Source of the DNA: Nocardiopsis listeri NBRC 13360
Lineage (GTDB): Bacteria > Actinomycetota > Actinomycetes > Streptosporangiales > Streptosporangiaceae
Reading direction: 5' to 3'
DNA: 64,000 nucleotides
NCBI RefSeq assembly: GCF_001570765.1
Contig: NZ_BCSH01000025.1
Location: 37,527 to 101,526, forward strand
The notes under the pieces are model-generated. The model was not told the origin of the DNA, ran no database searches, and saw only the letters and a list, made by a program, of their open reading frames with translations. This document shows positions 1 through 10,234 of the stretch, piece after piece; position 1 is the first letter of the stretch, and each line of letters starts with the position of its first letter. The position numbers and the translations under genes were made by a program.

Positions 1-2041
<2,041 letters not shown>

Positions 2042-2122
2042 GCGGTTGTTCCGTTCGGGTGTCGCGGAGTTGCGCGGATGGTTCAGGCCGAGCCTTGGCA
2101 GTGTCCGCCGCCCGGCACCGGA

Positions 2123-2665
2123 TCAGTAGGCGGGCATGCCCGCGTTGCCCAGCATGATGACCGGGACGGAGTCGCCCGGGGAGGAGGAGTCGGCCACCAG
2201 GGTGTCGCCGTCGGTGAGGACGGATTCGGTGAGCTCGACGTCGTCGGGGGAGTCGGCCTCGGGCGGCAGCTCCTGCTCCCAACCGTTGGCGAGCAGGTGC
2301 TCGTACACCGTCCCGACCGCCTCGTCGGTGTCCATGTCGAGCGCCTCGCCCTCCTCACCGGCGACGAGGATCAGTCGGAAGCAGATGCTTCCGTTGCAAT
2401 GGGCCTCGTCCTGGTCCACGTAGGTGAACCCGGAGGGTGGGCTGCCCAGGGCGTCGACGTCGGGTGGTGGCTCCTGCTGTTGCCCGTCCGGCGTCCCTTG
2501 TTGCCCCTGGCCCTGCCCCTGTTCGCCCTGGCCCTGTTGTCCTTGGGCCACGGGGGCGGCGTTGAACGACTGGAACAGGCCGATGGCCCCGGAGATCACC
2601 AGGCCGACCACGACCAGCCCCACCAGTACGAACATGGTCTTCCGGGAGCGCAGCAGCGCCATCAT
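2123..2665 (-). CDS. Hypothetical single-pass membrane protein between purL and purQ
   Basis: This is a 180-residue protein that I do not recognise. It has a short N-terminus, one hydrophobic segment at about residues 10-33, a Gln/Gly-rich linker at about 40-65, and then a small acidic domain with a Cys pair (CNGSIC) at about residues 90-95. The layout suggests a membrane-anchored extracytoplasmic domain. A second ATG lies directly after the first (MMALL), so the start could be one codon later. It sits between purQ and purL on the same strand, with about 80 bp before purL and 55 bp after purQ, and may be cotranscribed with them. Nothing in it suggests a purine function. Confidence 0.75.
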   Translation of the reverse strand: MMALLRSRKTMFVLVGLVVVGLVISGAIGLFQSFNAAPVAQGQQGQGEQGQGQGQQGTPDGQQQEPPPDVDALGSPPSGFTYVDQDEAHCNGSICFRLILVAGEEGEALDMDTDEAVGTVYEHLLANGWEQELPPEADSPDDVELTESVLTDGDTLVADSSSPGDSVPVIMLGNAGMPAY

Positions 2666-2719
2666 CGCGAGGATCGTCCCCCTGTCGGGTGTAGGGGCCG
2701 GCGGAACGGCCCGAGTGGA

Positions 2720-3415
2720 TCAGACCTGCGCCGGGGTACCGGACGCCAGGTGGCTCAGGATCGAGGTGAAGAAGCCCAAACCCTCGGTGGAGGGGCCGGT
2801 GAGGGCCTCCACTGCGTGTTCGGGGTGCGGCATGAGGCCGACCACGTTGCCGTGCTCGTTGGCGACGCCGGCGATGTCGCGACGCGAACCGTTGGGGTTG
2901 GCGCCCACGTAGCGGGCGATGACCCGGCCCTCGGCCTCCAACCGGTCGAGGGTGGCCTCGTCGGCGACGTAGCCGCCCTCACCGCTCTTGAGGACGACGA
3001 GGATCTCCTGACCCTCGTCGTAGGCGTTGGTCCAGGCGGTGCTCGTGTTCTCCATCCGCAGGACCTGGTCGCGGTTGACGAACCGCAGTGAGGAGTTGCG
3101 GGTGAGCGCGCCGGGCAGCAGGTGGCTCTCGCACAGGATCTGGAAGCCGTTGCAGATGCCCAGGACCGGAAGGGCGCCCGAACGCGCCGCCGGGACCAGC
3201 TCGGACATCAGCGGGGCGAAGCGGGCGATGGCACCGCAGCGCAGGTAGTCGCCGTAGGAGAAGCCGCCGGGCAGAACGACGGCGTCGACCCCCTTGAGGT
3301 CGGCGTCGGCGTGCCACAACGGGACGGGTTCGGCGCCGGCCAGGGACACGGCGCGAGCGGCGTCCTTGTCGTCAAGGGAGCCGGGGAAGGTGACAACGCC
3401 CACACGGGCTGTCAT
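2720..3415 (-). CDS. purQ: Phosphoribosylformylglycinamidine synthase subunit PurQ (glutaminase)
   Basis: PurQ is the class I glutamine amidotransferase subunit that releases ammonia for PurL. The 231-residue product starts [13 protein letters not shown], the usual PurQ N-terminus, and the reading frame upstream of that ATG is not PurQ-like. The nucleophile elbow is GICNGFQIL and the His/Glu pair is in MPHPEHAVE near the C-terminus. The substrate-loop segment [16 protein letters not shown] is also typical. It is transcribed with the genes leading to purL. The upstream gap to the next minus-strand gene is 270 bp and could hold its own promoter. Confidence 0.96.
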   Translation of the reverse strand: MTARVGVVTFPGSLDDKDAARAVSLAGAEPVPLWHADADLKGVDAVVLPGGFSYGDYLRCGAIARFAPLMSELVPAARSGALPVLGICNGFQILCESHLLPGALTRNSSLRFVNRDQVLRMENTSTAWTNAYDEGQEILVVLKSGEGGYVADEATLDRLEAEGRVIARYVGANPNGSRRDIAGVANEHGNVVGLMPHPEHAVEALTGPSTEGLGFFTSILSHLASGTPAQV

Positions 3416-3686
3416 GAGCACACTCCGAGATCGTGGTTCGACGGGGAGAAGTTCGGTGCCCGACCCCGCCACGAGGACGGTGGGTCCGCTACCCCCGCAG
3501 CGTACCCGCTCACCTGTGCTCGGGTACGACGGTCACCCCGTTGGAGGAGGCTCCGACTGTGTGATCCTCTGAAGGAAACCCCGTCTGAAGGGGTCGTGGG
3601 TGTGCGACCGGACAGTCCTCGTGGTGTGTGTCACGTCCCGCCTTTTCCGTCTTGACGCTTCTTGCTACCAGGGGAGGGCCCGGCTG
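3416..3686 (-). promoter_or_regulatory. Intergenic region upstream of purQ
   Basis: This 271-bp gap has no supportable gene. It must hold the 5' region of purQ. A small hairpin (ACCCC at 3578-3582 and GGGGT at 3590-3594) lies about 100 bases past the stop of the upstream ATPase gene and could help end that transcript. I see no convincing -10/-35 pair and no riboswitch-like structure. Confidence 0.35.
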
Positions 3687-4154
3687 TTAGAGCAGGGCGA
3701 AGCGGGCGTGTGGGTTCTCTCCCGCGTGCTCCGGGTCGCACGACGTGGCCCGTTTGCGCAGGATGACGGTGGTACGGGGCTCCCCACGGAAGTCGACCTC
3801 GTCCATGAGGTACCGCATCAACGAGATGCCCCTGCCCGATTCCGTTTCCAGACCCGGGAGGGGCGTGTGCGGTGAGGTGAACCTGTCGGCGAGCGCCGCC
3901 ATGTCCGGTGCCCTGCCGCTATGGGAGACCCGCATCTCGTACCAGCCGGGGGCGAACTCGGTCTCCACCTCGTAACCGGCGTTCGGCCCGCCGTGCTCGA
4001 TGGCGTTGGCACAGGCCTCCGAGACGGACAGCAAGATGTCGTCGACGCATTCCTGGCACAGTCCCGACCTGCTGAGAAGTGCGCCGAGCATGTCGCGGAC
4101 TATGGCGACGGTGTACGTCCTTCGTGGGAGGGAGATCGAGAATACGGTGTCCAT
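3687..4154 (-). CDS. ATP-binding anti-sigma-factor-type protein (HATPase_c_2)
   Basis: This is a 155-residue GHKL-fold ATPase of the SpoIIAB/RsbW type, common in actinobacteria as small regulators that sequester sigma factors or anti-anti-sigma proteins. The N box reads SEACANAIEHG at about residues 46-56 and the G box ESGRGISLMR at about 105-114. No kinase-only additions, membrane segment or sensor domain are present. It lies between purS and purQ with gaps of over 170 bp on both sides and a terminator-like hairpin separating it from purS, so it is probably an independent insertion rather than a purine gene. Its partner is not identifiable here; the sigma gene at 4.85 kb is ECF type, which this class does not normally control. 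Confidence 0.85.
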   Translation of the reverse strand: MDTVFSISLPRRTYTVAIVRDMLGALLSRSGLCQECVDDILLSVSEACANAIEHGGPNAGYEVETEFAPGWYEMRVSHSGRAPDMAALADRFTSPHTPLPGLETESGRGISLMRYLMDEVDFRGEPRTTVILRKRATSCDPEHAGENPHARFALL

Positions 4155-4224
4155 CCGTGAACCCCTCGTGCTCCGTGTCGTTGGCTACCCGGCGTCAGGA
4201 ACCCTTCCCGAGGTCGCTCCGGGT

Positions 4225-4259
4225 AAAACGAACAGCCGCGCCCTCGGGGGGCACGGCTG
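4225..4259 (-). terminator. Rho-independent terminator after purS
   Basis: Read on the minus strand, an imperfect hairpin (outer arms CAGCCG at 4233-4238 and CGGCTG at 4254-4259, inner arms GCCC/GGGC) is followed by TTCGTTTTA. It lies about 70 bases past the purS stop codon. Confidence 0.6.
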
Positions 4260-4331
4260 AACAAGTCGGACCAAGTCGGACACTTCCGGCGCGTGGGTCC
4301 GGGGTGTGCGGCGCGGAGTGTGCGGGGAGGG

Positions 4332-4574
4332 TCAGGCGGGACGGACCTCGAAGTCCTCGATGACGGTGTTGGCGAGCAGGGTCTCGGCCAGGCGACGGAC
4401 GTCGGCGAGCTTGGCCTCGTCCACCTCGCCCTCGACCTCGACCTCGAAGCGCTTGCCCTGGCGGACCTGGTCGATCCCCTCGAAACCGAGGCGGGAGCAG
4501 GCCCCGGCGATCGCCTGACCCTGGGGGTCCAGGATCTCGGGCTTGAGCATGACGTCAACCACGACGCGGGCCAC
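4332..4574 (-). CDS. purS: Phosphoribosylformylglycinamidine synthase subunit PurS
   Basis: PurS is the small bridging subunit that links PurQ and PurL in the FGAM synthase complex. The product is 80 residues, the normal family length, beginning (V)ARVVVDVMLKPEILDPQGQ and ending in FEVRPA. A longer frame reaches upstream to 4670, but the GTG at 4574 is preceded by a strong GGAGG site (rev-comp GGAGGACCT directly before GTG), and residues before it are not PurS-like. It is the first of the three pur genes in transcription order, separated from purQ by an inserted regulatory ATPase gene. Confidence 0.93.
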   Translation of the reverse strand: MARVVVDVMLKPEILDPQGQAIAGACSRLGFEGIDQVRQGKRFEVEVEGEVDEAKLADVRRLAETLLANTVIEDFEVRPA

Positions 4575-4852
4575 AGGTCCTCCACAGGAAAACGGGAAAA
4601 AGGGGTATGCCATCGGTCCACCGTGCGAAGGGCGCGGGACGCACCTGGTGGCGACGCCAGCGTATGACACCCGGTGGTGAACACCGGCCTCGGCCAGGCG
4701 CCACGCCGGCTGTTTACCGCATGCTTACCGGTACCGGATACGGATTCGGTGGGTTCGTGACCCGTATCACGTGGATTGATGTCATCATTGGGAAGGTGAT
4801 GCTGCGTCTAACAGAGTGGAAGTGATCGTTCCGGTCGTCCCGAGGGGGAATC
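4575..4852. promoter_or_regulatory. Divergent promoter region between purS and the sigma factor gene
   Basis: This 278-bp gap separates two genes that point away from each other, so it should hold both promoters. I looked for the SigR-type motif (GGAAT, 18-19 bases, GTT) upstream of the sigma gene and found no convincing match. GGGAAG at 4790-4795 is close, but the following GTG is at the wrong spacing. No RNA structure is obvious. Confidence 0.3.
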
Positions 4853-5482
4853 TTGACGACTCTCGAAAAAGAACACGTCTCCACGAACGGTGAGGGGAAG
4901 GAAGAGACTCTCGACTTCGCCACCGAGGTCACACCGTTCGCAGACCAGCTCTACCCGACGGCCCTGCGCATGACGCGCAATCCGGCCGACGCCGAAGACC
5001 TCGTTCAGGAAACGTTCGCCAAGGCCTTCGCCAATTTCCACCAGTTCCGGGTCGGCACCAACCTGAGGGCCTGGCTTTACCGGATTTTGACCAATACCTT
5101 CATCAACAGCTACCGCAAGAAGCAGCGGGAGCCCCGCCAGGAGACCACCGACGAGATCAAGGACTGGCAGCTCGCCGCCGCCGAGACCCACACCTCGTCG
5201 GGCATGCGGTCGGCCGAGACCGAGGTCCTCGACCGTCTCCCGGACTCCGACATCAAGCAGGCGCTGGCTCGACTCCCTGAGGAGTTCCAGGAGGTCATCT
5301 ACCTCGTGGACATCGAGGGCTACGCCTACAAGGAGGTCGCCGCGCGCATGGGAACACCCCTGGGCACGGTGATGTCGCGACTGCACCGCGCACGTCGCCA
5401 GCTCCGCGAGATGCTCGCCGACTACGGTCGTGAGCGCGGCATGAAGGTGTCCACGCCCAAGGCGCGAGCGGCCACCGAATAA
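4853..5482 (+). CDS. sigR: ECF sigma factor, SigR/RpoE-like
   Basis: This is a 209-residue group IV sigma factor. Region 2 covers about residues 25-90 ([20 protein letters not shown], then the [20 protein letters not shown] stretch). Region 4 covers about 135-195 ([20 protein letters not shown], then helix-turn-helix [20 protein letters not shown]). This set of motifs is typical of the SigR group that controls thiol-oxidative stress in actinobacteria. The start is a TTG at 4853 after GAGGGGGAA. SigR is normally followed by a zinc anti-sigma factor gene (rsrA); here the next 400 bp hold no such gene. The name is therefore by sequence similarity and not by context. Confidence 0.85.
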   Translation: MTTLEKEHVSTNGEGKEETLDFATEVTPFADQLYPTALRMTRNPADAEDLVQETFAKAFANFHQFRVGTNLRAWLYRILTNTFINSYRKKQREPRQETTDEIKDWQLAAAETHTSSGMRSAETEVLDRLPDSDIKQALARLPEEFQEVIYLVDIEGYAYKEVAARMGTPLGTVMSRLHRARRQLREMLADYGRERGMKVSTPKARAATE

Positions 5483-5494
5483 CGGTGATGGGAA

Positions 5495-5511
5495 GGCCCC
5501 TGAACGGGGCC
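5495..5511 (+). terminator. Short hairpin after sigR
   Basis: GGCCCC at 5495-5500, a five-base loop and GGGGCC at 5506-5511 form a perfect six-pair stem 12 bases after the sigma factor stop. There is no T-run, as is common for high-GC actinobacterial terminators. Confidence 0.5.
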
Positions 5512-5883
5512 GTGCGCGGCCCGGAATTCCCATGGGCCAGAGCGTCCCCGCCCCGTGTCGGCGGTGGTGTGGGGACGACGGAGTTCTCTCCGATCGGGTG
5601 GCCTCGCGCACACCTGGAGTGAATCGACGTAACGCGAGGTAAGACGCCCGAAGAAGTGGCGCAGGTCGCGACACCGCTCTCCCCGAAAGCCGGGAAATGA
5701 GCGTTTTCGCGCACTCGTGAAACCGCGTTCCGGACGAATTCGCCGACGCCCCCCACCGATTTATCACAGGAACCACACCGATGGTGACTCGCGGTCGGCA
5801 TCGGTTCCGAACCCCTGCCCGGAAGCCGGAAACGGCGTTGCCCGGACCCCCGGCCGGGCTCGGAACGCCCTTCGACTCCGGTC
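5512..5883. other. Non-coding gap between sigR and the CPBP protease gene
   Basis: About 370 bp lie between the sigma factor gene and the converging CPBP gene. Frames here are shadows or lack typical codon bias. In particular, I see no HxxxCxxC zinc motif that would reveal an anti-sigma factor. Confidence 0.4.
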
Positions 5884-6957
5884 TCAGTCCCGGTCCTCCA
5901 TCGCGGTGACCGGTTCCGGACGCGCCGCGACGCCGGGTGTGAGCGGTGGTCCGGTCCGTCGTGACCGCATCCACACCACGGCCGTGATCACGGCGAGCAG
6001 CACGCAGGGCACGAGCATTACCGGTGACCCGGAGCCCGTCGACCGGTCCATGCCCTCGGTGAAGTCGGTGTGCGTGACGAGGGTGAGCAGGAAGGCGATC
6101 GTGTTGTTGACCGCGTGGATGACCACCGCGAGCTCCAACCCACCGGTGCGCCAGGTGATCAGGGCGAGGGTGGCGCCGAACGTGAAGTAGTAGAGGTTCA
6201 ACCACGGGTCGAACGCGAAGTGCGCCACCATGAACAGCAGGCTGGAGACGACCACGCCGAGCAGGAGCGCCGTACGCGGTCCGCGCCCCCAGCTCGCGGC
6301 GACCCGGAAGGCCAGACCGCGGAAGCCGTACTCCTCACCGGCCGACTGCAACGGTGTCACCAGGATGACGATGCCGAGCATGAGGACGAGGTCGACGGTC
6401 GTCCACGAGGTCGTCGGGTAGGGCGTGAACACCGAGAAGGCGGTCAGGTAGACCGTCCAGATCGGCAGGATCACCAGCAGGGAACGGCCGAAGACATCGG
6501 GTCGAAAACGCGACAGGATCGAGTGCAGCGAGGCACCCTTCACCCCGTAGAGCCAGCGCTGGATCAGCATGCTCCACGGCAGGAGAACGGCCAGCCCGAG
6601 CATGCCCGTGGCGTGGGTCGCGGGGGTGAAGTCGGTGCCGCCGGTCATGATGCTGTCACGGCCGATCGCCACGTCGATGGCCACGCCCAAGAACACGAAC
6701 GCGAAGGAGAAGAAGAGCAGTCCGCCCATGAGCAGCGTGAGCGCGGCGATGCCCCGCCAGATCCCGCGCTTGTCGCGGGCCAGGACCCGGTGGTAGGGGA
6801 CTCCCGGCGGAACCGGCCGCGGACCGCGCCGCCGCTTGGTCGGTGCCGGCGGGGTGGGTGGTGCGGACACGCTCCCGGCGGCGGGGACGTCCGTGTGCGG
6901 GGAAGGTGCGCGGGATGCCGGTGGGGTGGATTCGGGGTGTTCGTCGTCGCGGTTCAT
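5884..6957 (-). CDS. CPBP family intramembrane metalloprotease
   Basis: This is a 357-residue multi-pass protein of the CAAX-protease/bacteriocin-processing (ABI) family. The catalytic signature motifs are present: EEYGFRG (EExxxR) at about residues 207-213, AHFAFDPW about 40 residues later, and HAVNNTIAF near residue 287. The N-terminal 60 residues are Pro/Ser/Thr-rich and probably cytoplasmic. At least seven hydrophobic segments follow. Such enzymes cleave prenylated or membrane-embedded substrates, but the substrate cannot be told from sequence. The gene is monocistronic, converging with sigR and followed upstream by a 130-bp gap. Confidence 0.9.
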   Translation of the reverse strand: MNRDDEHPESTPPASRAPSPHTDVPAAGSVSAPPTPPAPTKRRRGPRPVPPGVPYHRVLARDKRGIWRGIAALTLLMGGLLFFSFAFVFLGVAIDVAIGRDSIMTGGTDFTPATHATGMLGLAVLLPWSMLIQRWLYGVKGASLHSILSRFRPDVFGRSLLVILPIWTVYLTAFSVFTPYPTTSWTTVDLVLMLGIVILVTPLQSAGEEYGFRGLAFRVAASWGRGPRTALLLGVVVSSLLFMVAHFAFDPWLNLYYFTFGATLALITWRTGGLELAVVIHAVNNTIAFLLTLVTHTDFTEGMDRSTGSGSPVMLVPCVLLAVITAVVWMRSRRTGPPLTPGVAARPEPVTAMEDRD

Positions 6958-7087
6958 ACCTTGAACCTAAGTCCGCGGGGTGCTCACCCGGCAGTCCCCG
7001 GAATCACCGGTTCCGACTGCGATCCGCAGTGGCCGACACATGACGGATGTCATGCGCCGGCCGGCGCGGTGGACCGTGTCACGGGAG

Positions 7088-7486
7088 CTACCGGAGCTGT
7101 TGGATCTGGATGAGGTTGCCGCAGGTGTCGTCCAGGACCGCGGTGGTGACCGGGCCCATCGTCAGGGGTTCCTGGGTGAAGCGCACGCCCAGTTTCCGCA
7201 GACGTTCGTACTCGGCACGGACGTCGTCGACCGCGAAGGCGGTGGCGGGGATGCCGTCCTGGACCAGGGCCTCCTTGTAGGGGCCCACCGCGGGGTGTCC
7301 GGAGGGTTCGAGGACCAGTTCGGTGCCCTCGGGGTCCTCGGGAGAGACCACGGTCAGCCACCGTTGTTCGTCCACGGGTTCGCCCAGTGGGATGTCGTGC
7401 TTCTTCACGAAGCCGAGCACGTTCGTGTAGAAGTCCAGGGCCTTGACCTGGCTGTCGACGAAGACGCTGTTCAGGTGGATCCTCAT
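7088..7486 (-). CDS. VOC (glyoxalase/bleomycin-resistance fold) family protein
   Basis: This is a 132-residue single-domain protein of the vicinal-oxygen-chelate superfamily, with the paired beta-alpha-beta-beta-beta modules expected (MRIHLNSVFVDSQVKALDFY at the start; GPVTTAVLDDTCGNLIQI near the end). The ATG at 7486 overlaps the TGA of the arsR-type gene by four bases, so the two are translationally coupled. Proteins of this subgroup beside ArsR regulators are common in actinobacteria, and their substrates are mostly unknown. A metalloenzyme or small-molecule-binding role is likely, but the reaction is not predictable. Confidence 0.88.
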   Translation of the reverse strand: MRIHLNSVFVDSQVKALDFYTNVLGFVKKHDIPLGEPVDEQRWLTVVSPEDPEGTELVLEPSGHPAVGPYKEALVQDGIPATAFAVDDVRAEYERLRKLGVRFTQEPLTMGPVTTAVLDDTCGNLIQIQQLR

Positions 7487-7776
7487 GGCGTGCCGTCCTT
7501 CGTGTCGGGCCCGATCCACCGCTCGGCGATGTGTCGCAGCGGTTCCGGGTCGATGTCGTGGAACTTGTAACGCCCCTCCCGGCGACTCCTGACGAGTCCG
7601 GCACCCTCCAACACGGCCAGGTGCTGGGAGACGGCCTGCCGGGACATGCCGAGCTGGTGCTTCATGGTCAGTCGTCCGCAGAGCTCGAACAGGGTCTGCC
7701 CGGATCGTTCGGTGAGCTCGTCGAGGATCGTCCGCCGGGTGGGGTCGGCCAAGGCCTTGAAGATGTCGTCGGCCAT
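7483..7776 (-). CDS. ArsR-family winged-helix repressor
   Basis: This is a 97-residue regulator with the ArsR/SmtB core: FKALADPTRRTILDELTE at the start, recognition helix SRQAVSQHLAVLEGAGLV at about residues 45-62, and wing REGRYKFH. It lacks the classic metal-binding CVCDL motif; the only Cys (ELCGRL) is isolated, so this is likely one of the non-metal ArsR groups that pair with VOC or SRPBCC proteins. It is first in a two-gene operon with the VOC gene. A perfect palindrome lies 12 bp upstream of its start, which strongly suggests autoregulation. Confidence 0.92.
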   Translation of the reverse strand: MADDIFKALADPTRRTILDELTERSGQTLFELCGRLTMKHQLGMSRQAVSQHLAVLEGAGLVRSRREGRYKFHDIDPEPLRHIAERWIGPDTKDGTP

Positions 7777-7788
7777 GCGGCCACTATG

Positions 7789-7806
7789 GGCAAGTAACTA
7801 CTTGCC
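7789..7806. promoter_or_regulatory. Operator palindrome for the ArsR/VOC operon
   Basis: GGCAAGTA-AC-TACTTGCC has perfect 8-bp arms and lies 12 bp upstream of the arsR start. Its size and position are typical of an ArsR autoregulatory operator over the promoter. Confidence 0.75.
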
Positions 7807-8021
7807 TATCAACCCGTGAACAGCCCCTTCTTGGCAAAGTTCGAGCGCGCCCGAGAATCTTCATGCGCGAACTGTATGGGGTTGTTTCCTGGTTTTCGCT
7901 GATAACGGGGACCGGAGATCGCTAGGTTGTCCCTCGACAGCCGAGGTGACGACACCCTGGTGCCGGGAACCCTTCCAGCCCAGGTGTAGGGGATGATGAT
8001 CCGTGAGGGAAGGTGGTCGGT
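7807..8021 (+). promoter_or_regulatory. Divergent intergenic region before the DUF433 antitoxin gene
   Basis: This 215-bp gap holds the promoter of the plus-strand toxin-antitoxin pair. A GAGGGAAGG site precedes the chosen start. No gene or clear operator was seen apart from the ArsR palindrome just to the left. Confidence 0.3.
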
Positions 8022-8687
8022 ATGGACGACATCAGGTTCACCATGGGTGTGCTCAATGTTTCCGACGCCGCCCGCTACCTGGGGACTCCACGCTCGACGC
8101 TCAACGATTGGGTGGGTGGCGCGGATGGGGCCCACGGACTGGTGCACGCCCTTCCCTCGATACCGAACCAGTCGATGGCGACCATGCCCTTCATCGCCTT
8201 GGCCGAGGTTCATGTCCTGCGTGCCTTGCGTCGCGCCGGAGTGCGTCCGCATCGAATCCGGCCTGCTCTGGAACGGCTCAGGCAGGAGTTCGGGGAATAC
8301 GTGCTGGTGGCGCGCGAGCTGGCCACCGATGGTGTGGATGTCCTGTGGGACTTCTCCCGGACTTCCCAGGGCGAAGGCATCGTCGAGGGCACGACGGGTC
8401 AGCACGTGATGCGCGAGATCATCCAGGACTACCTGAAGTACGTCATCTGGGAGGACGACGAGTATCCGGAGAGGCTGCGGCTGATGGATACCGGACGACA
8501 CGAGGTCGTCATCGACCCGTATCGGTTCTTCGGGCAACCGTTCTTCACGGAGTCGGGGGTGCGTGTGGCCGATGTAGCGGGGATGCTCAAGGCCGACGAG
8601 TCCCCCGAGGCGGTCGCTGATGAGTTCGGGATCGACGTCGACTCCGTGCGAACCGCCGCACGCCTTGCTCTGGGCCAGGCCGCCTGA
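8022..8687 (+). CDS. DUF433/MerR-like antitoxin of a PIN-like toxin pair
   Basis: This is a 221-residue DNA-binding-type protein. The N-terminus reads VSDAARYLGTPRSTLNDWV, a MerR/helix-turn-helix-like segment. The C-terminus has the DUF433 pattern (GVRVADVAGMLKADESPEAV, then FGIDVDSVRTAARLAL). Proteins with this layout pair with small PIN-like (DUF5615/Mut7-C type) toxins, and one is encoded immediately after it with overlapping reading frames. The ATG at 8022 follows GAGGGAAGG at a sensible distance; a GTG at 8013 is an alternative. It is expected to neutralise the toxin and repress the pair's promoter. Confidence 0.8.
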   Translation: MDDIRFTMGVLNVSDAARYLGTPRSTLNDWVGGADGAHGLVHALPSIPNQSMATMPFIALAEVHVLRALRRAGVRPHRIRPALERLRQEFGEYVLVARELATDGVDVLWDFSRTSQGEGIVEGTTGQHVMREIIQDYLKYVIWEDDEYPERLRLMDTGRHEVVIDPYRFFGQPFFTESGVRVADVAGMLKADESPEAVADEFGIDVDSVRTAARLALGQAA

Positions 8688-9063
8688 GTTCTACATGGAC
8701 GAGAACGTGGCGGGTCGGACGACCCGCCGTTGCCTCACCGATCTTGGATATGTCGTCCACACACCCGCGGACCTGTACGGAAGCCGAGAGCTGGCTCAAG
8801 GGGCACGCGATGAGGACTGGCTCGCCAAGCTGAGGGGTCGTGACTGGGCGGCCATCAGCAAGGACGAGCACATTCTTCAACGTCCAACGGAGTTGGCGAC
8901 TTACAAGGCCGCCAGGATCCACATGTTCCTGCTGCCCAACAACGTCCGACGCGATGCTCTCGTCGCCCTGCTCCACCAGAACCTCAGGGAGATCTGTGCC
9001 CGTGCGGTGGAGAAGCATCCGGGTGTCTGGCGCGTGGGGCGTCAGGGTCTCACGCAGCTGTGA
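8665..9063 (+). CDS. PIN-like (DUF5615/Mut7-C type) toxin
   Basis: This is a protein of about 132 residues with the PIN-like core: first strand and acidic motif PPEFYMDENVAGRTTRRCL, then ARDEDWLAKLRGRDWAAIS and KDEHILQRP, which carry the conserved Asp residues. This fold is an RNase toxin in VapC-like systems. The start is uncertain. The ATG at 8695 would begin inside the first beta strand (MDENV), so I chose the in-frame TTG at 8665, which overlaps the antitoxin gene by about 20 bp; an ATG at 8620 is also in frame. The antitoxin-toxin order and overlap support a toxin-antitoxin pair. Confidence 0.75.
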   Translation: MLWARPPEFYMDENVAGRTTRRCLTDLGYVVHTPADLYGSRELAQGARDEDWLAKLRGRDWAAISKDEHILQRPTELATYKAARIHMFLLPNNVRRDALVALLHQNLREICARAVEKHPGVWRVGRQGLTQL

Positions 9064-9155
9064 CGGGAGGGCATGCCCATCGGTGAACCCTCCGAGCCCG
9101 ACCGTCCCTACCTCCTGCTCCAACGAACGTGAACACCGAACCCGAAAAGGACACG

Positions 9156-10196
9156 ATGGGCGAGAACACGAACGTGACCGCCGCGCTCGCGGTCGTCGAC
9201 GAGGACTACTACACGCTTCGGCCCGACGGGAGTCTCGTCACGCAGAGCACGGCGGCCTTCGCGATCGCCGAGACACTGGAGCGGTTGGATGTGCGCCCGG
9301 GGGCGCGGGTGCTGGAGGTCGGCACCGGTTCGGGCTTCTCCGGTGCCTTGTTGAGCGAACTCGTGGGGCCCACGGGACGTGTGGTGTCGGTGGACGTGGT
9401 GGCCGAACTCGGGGAGAGAGCGCGCGAACTGCACACGTCCCAAGGTCGAACCAACATCGATCTGTTCACCGGTGACGGGGCGCTGGGTGCTCCCGGGTAC
9501 GGAGAGTTCGACCGGATCGTGGCCTGGACGACGCCCCGACTGCTTCCCGAGGCATGGGTGGAACAGGCCGTGCCCGGGGCGGTGGTTCTCACGCCGGTGG
9601 AGTTGGCGCCGAGCGTGCGCACCGCCGCGATCCTGCGCGCCCGGGTGGACTCGGGGCGAGGAGTGGAGGGCTTGGACCTGGTCGCGGGTCGCTACGTGGA
9701 GATGCACGCGGAGGAGTTGGGGCAGTGGTCGGTGCCTCCGCGCGGGGTGGATGCCCGGGTGGGGGAGGAAGGACGGGAGCTGTGGGTCTCCGCGCTTTGG
9801 GCTGAGAGGGACGGTGCGGCGGCAGGTCGCATGCTCAAGGTTCTGGTCGAATGCGGCACCACGCGAACCCGTGTCCTGGAGCCGGAGGAGTCGGCGGTGG
9901 ACCTGGTCGCCTATCTCTATGCCCGCTACCCCGAAGACCTCAGCGTGCTGGGTCTGGGAGGCCCCGACTGGGGTGAGGGCCACGCGGATGAGAATGGGGC
10001 GGCGGTGTTCACCGCGGCCAACGACGGGTGTGTCGTTCACGGGGGCTCCCCGAGGGTGTTCGAGCGGATTCAGGGGTGGGTGAACGAGTGGCGCGGGGCG
10101 GGTCGCCCCGGCTACGCCGACCTGCGTCCGGTGCTCACCCGCGTTGATGGGGGATGGCGAGTCCGGGCCGAGTTCGAGGGCGATTCGGGAAGCTGA
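9156..10196 (+). CDS. Protein-L-isoaspartate O-methyltransferase-like protein with C-terminal extension
   Basis: This is a 346-residue SAM-dependent methyltransferase. Motif I is VLEVGTGSGFSGALL at about residues 54-68, followed by VVSVDVV and FDRIVAWTTP. The pre-motif TLRPDGSLVTQST resembles the PCMT substrate region. About 200 residues past the fold form a separate domain of unknown role. PCMT repairs isoaspartyl residues; long actinobacterial versions sometimes modify peptide natural products, but I see no precursor gene beside it. I chose the ATG at 9156 because AAAGGA lies four bases upstream; an in-frame GTG at 9129 is possible. Confidence 0.8.
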   Translation: MGENTNVTAALAVVDEDYYTLRPDGSLVTQSTAAFAIAETLERLDVRPGARVLEVGTGSGFSGALLSELVGPTGRVVSVDVVAELGERARELHTSQGRTNIDLFTGDGALGAPGYGEFDRIVAWTTPRLLPEAWVEQAVPGAVVLTPVELAPSVRTAAILRARVDSGRGVEGLDLVAGRYVEMHAEELGQWSVPPRGVDARVGEEGRELWVSALWAERDGAAAGRMLKVLVECGTTRTRVLEPEESAVDLVAYLYARYPEDLSVLGLGGPDWGEGHADENGAAVFTAANDGCVVHGGSPRVFERIQGWVNEWRGAGRPGYADLRPVLTRVDGGWRVRAEFEGDSGS

Positions 10197-10234
10197 TGGG
10201 TGCTGACCGATCCGGCGATCGCACCTTCGGCTCA

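Noticed and set aside
5483..5883. An RsrA-like zinc anti-sigma gene after sigR
   Set aside because: No frame in the gap has the HxxxCxxC motif or the genome's codon bias.
4808..6205. A 465-codon minus-strand frame across the sigma factor gene
   Set aside because: It overlaps the sigR gene in antisense and runs through a non-coding gap and part of the CPBP gene; low-complexity product without family features.
9073..9132. A 19-codon frame ending in a GTGA overlap with a possible methyltransferase start, as a leader or modified-peptide precursor
   Set aside because: The GGGAGG site is too close to its ATG, the peptide (PSEPDRPYLLLQRT end) has no core-like Cys/Ser/Thr segment, and the ATG at 9156 has a better ribosome site.
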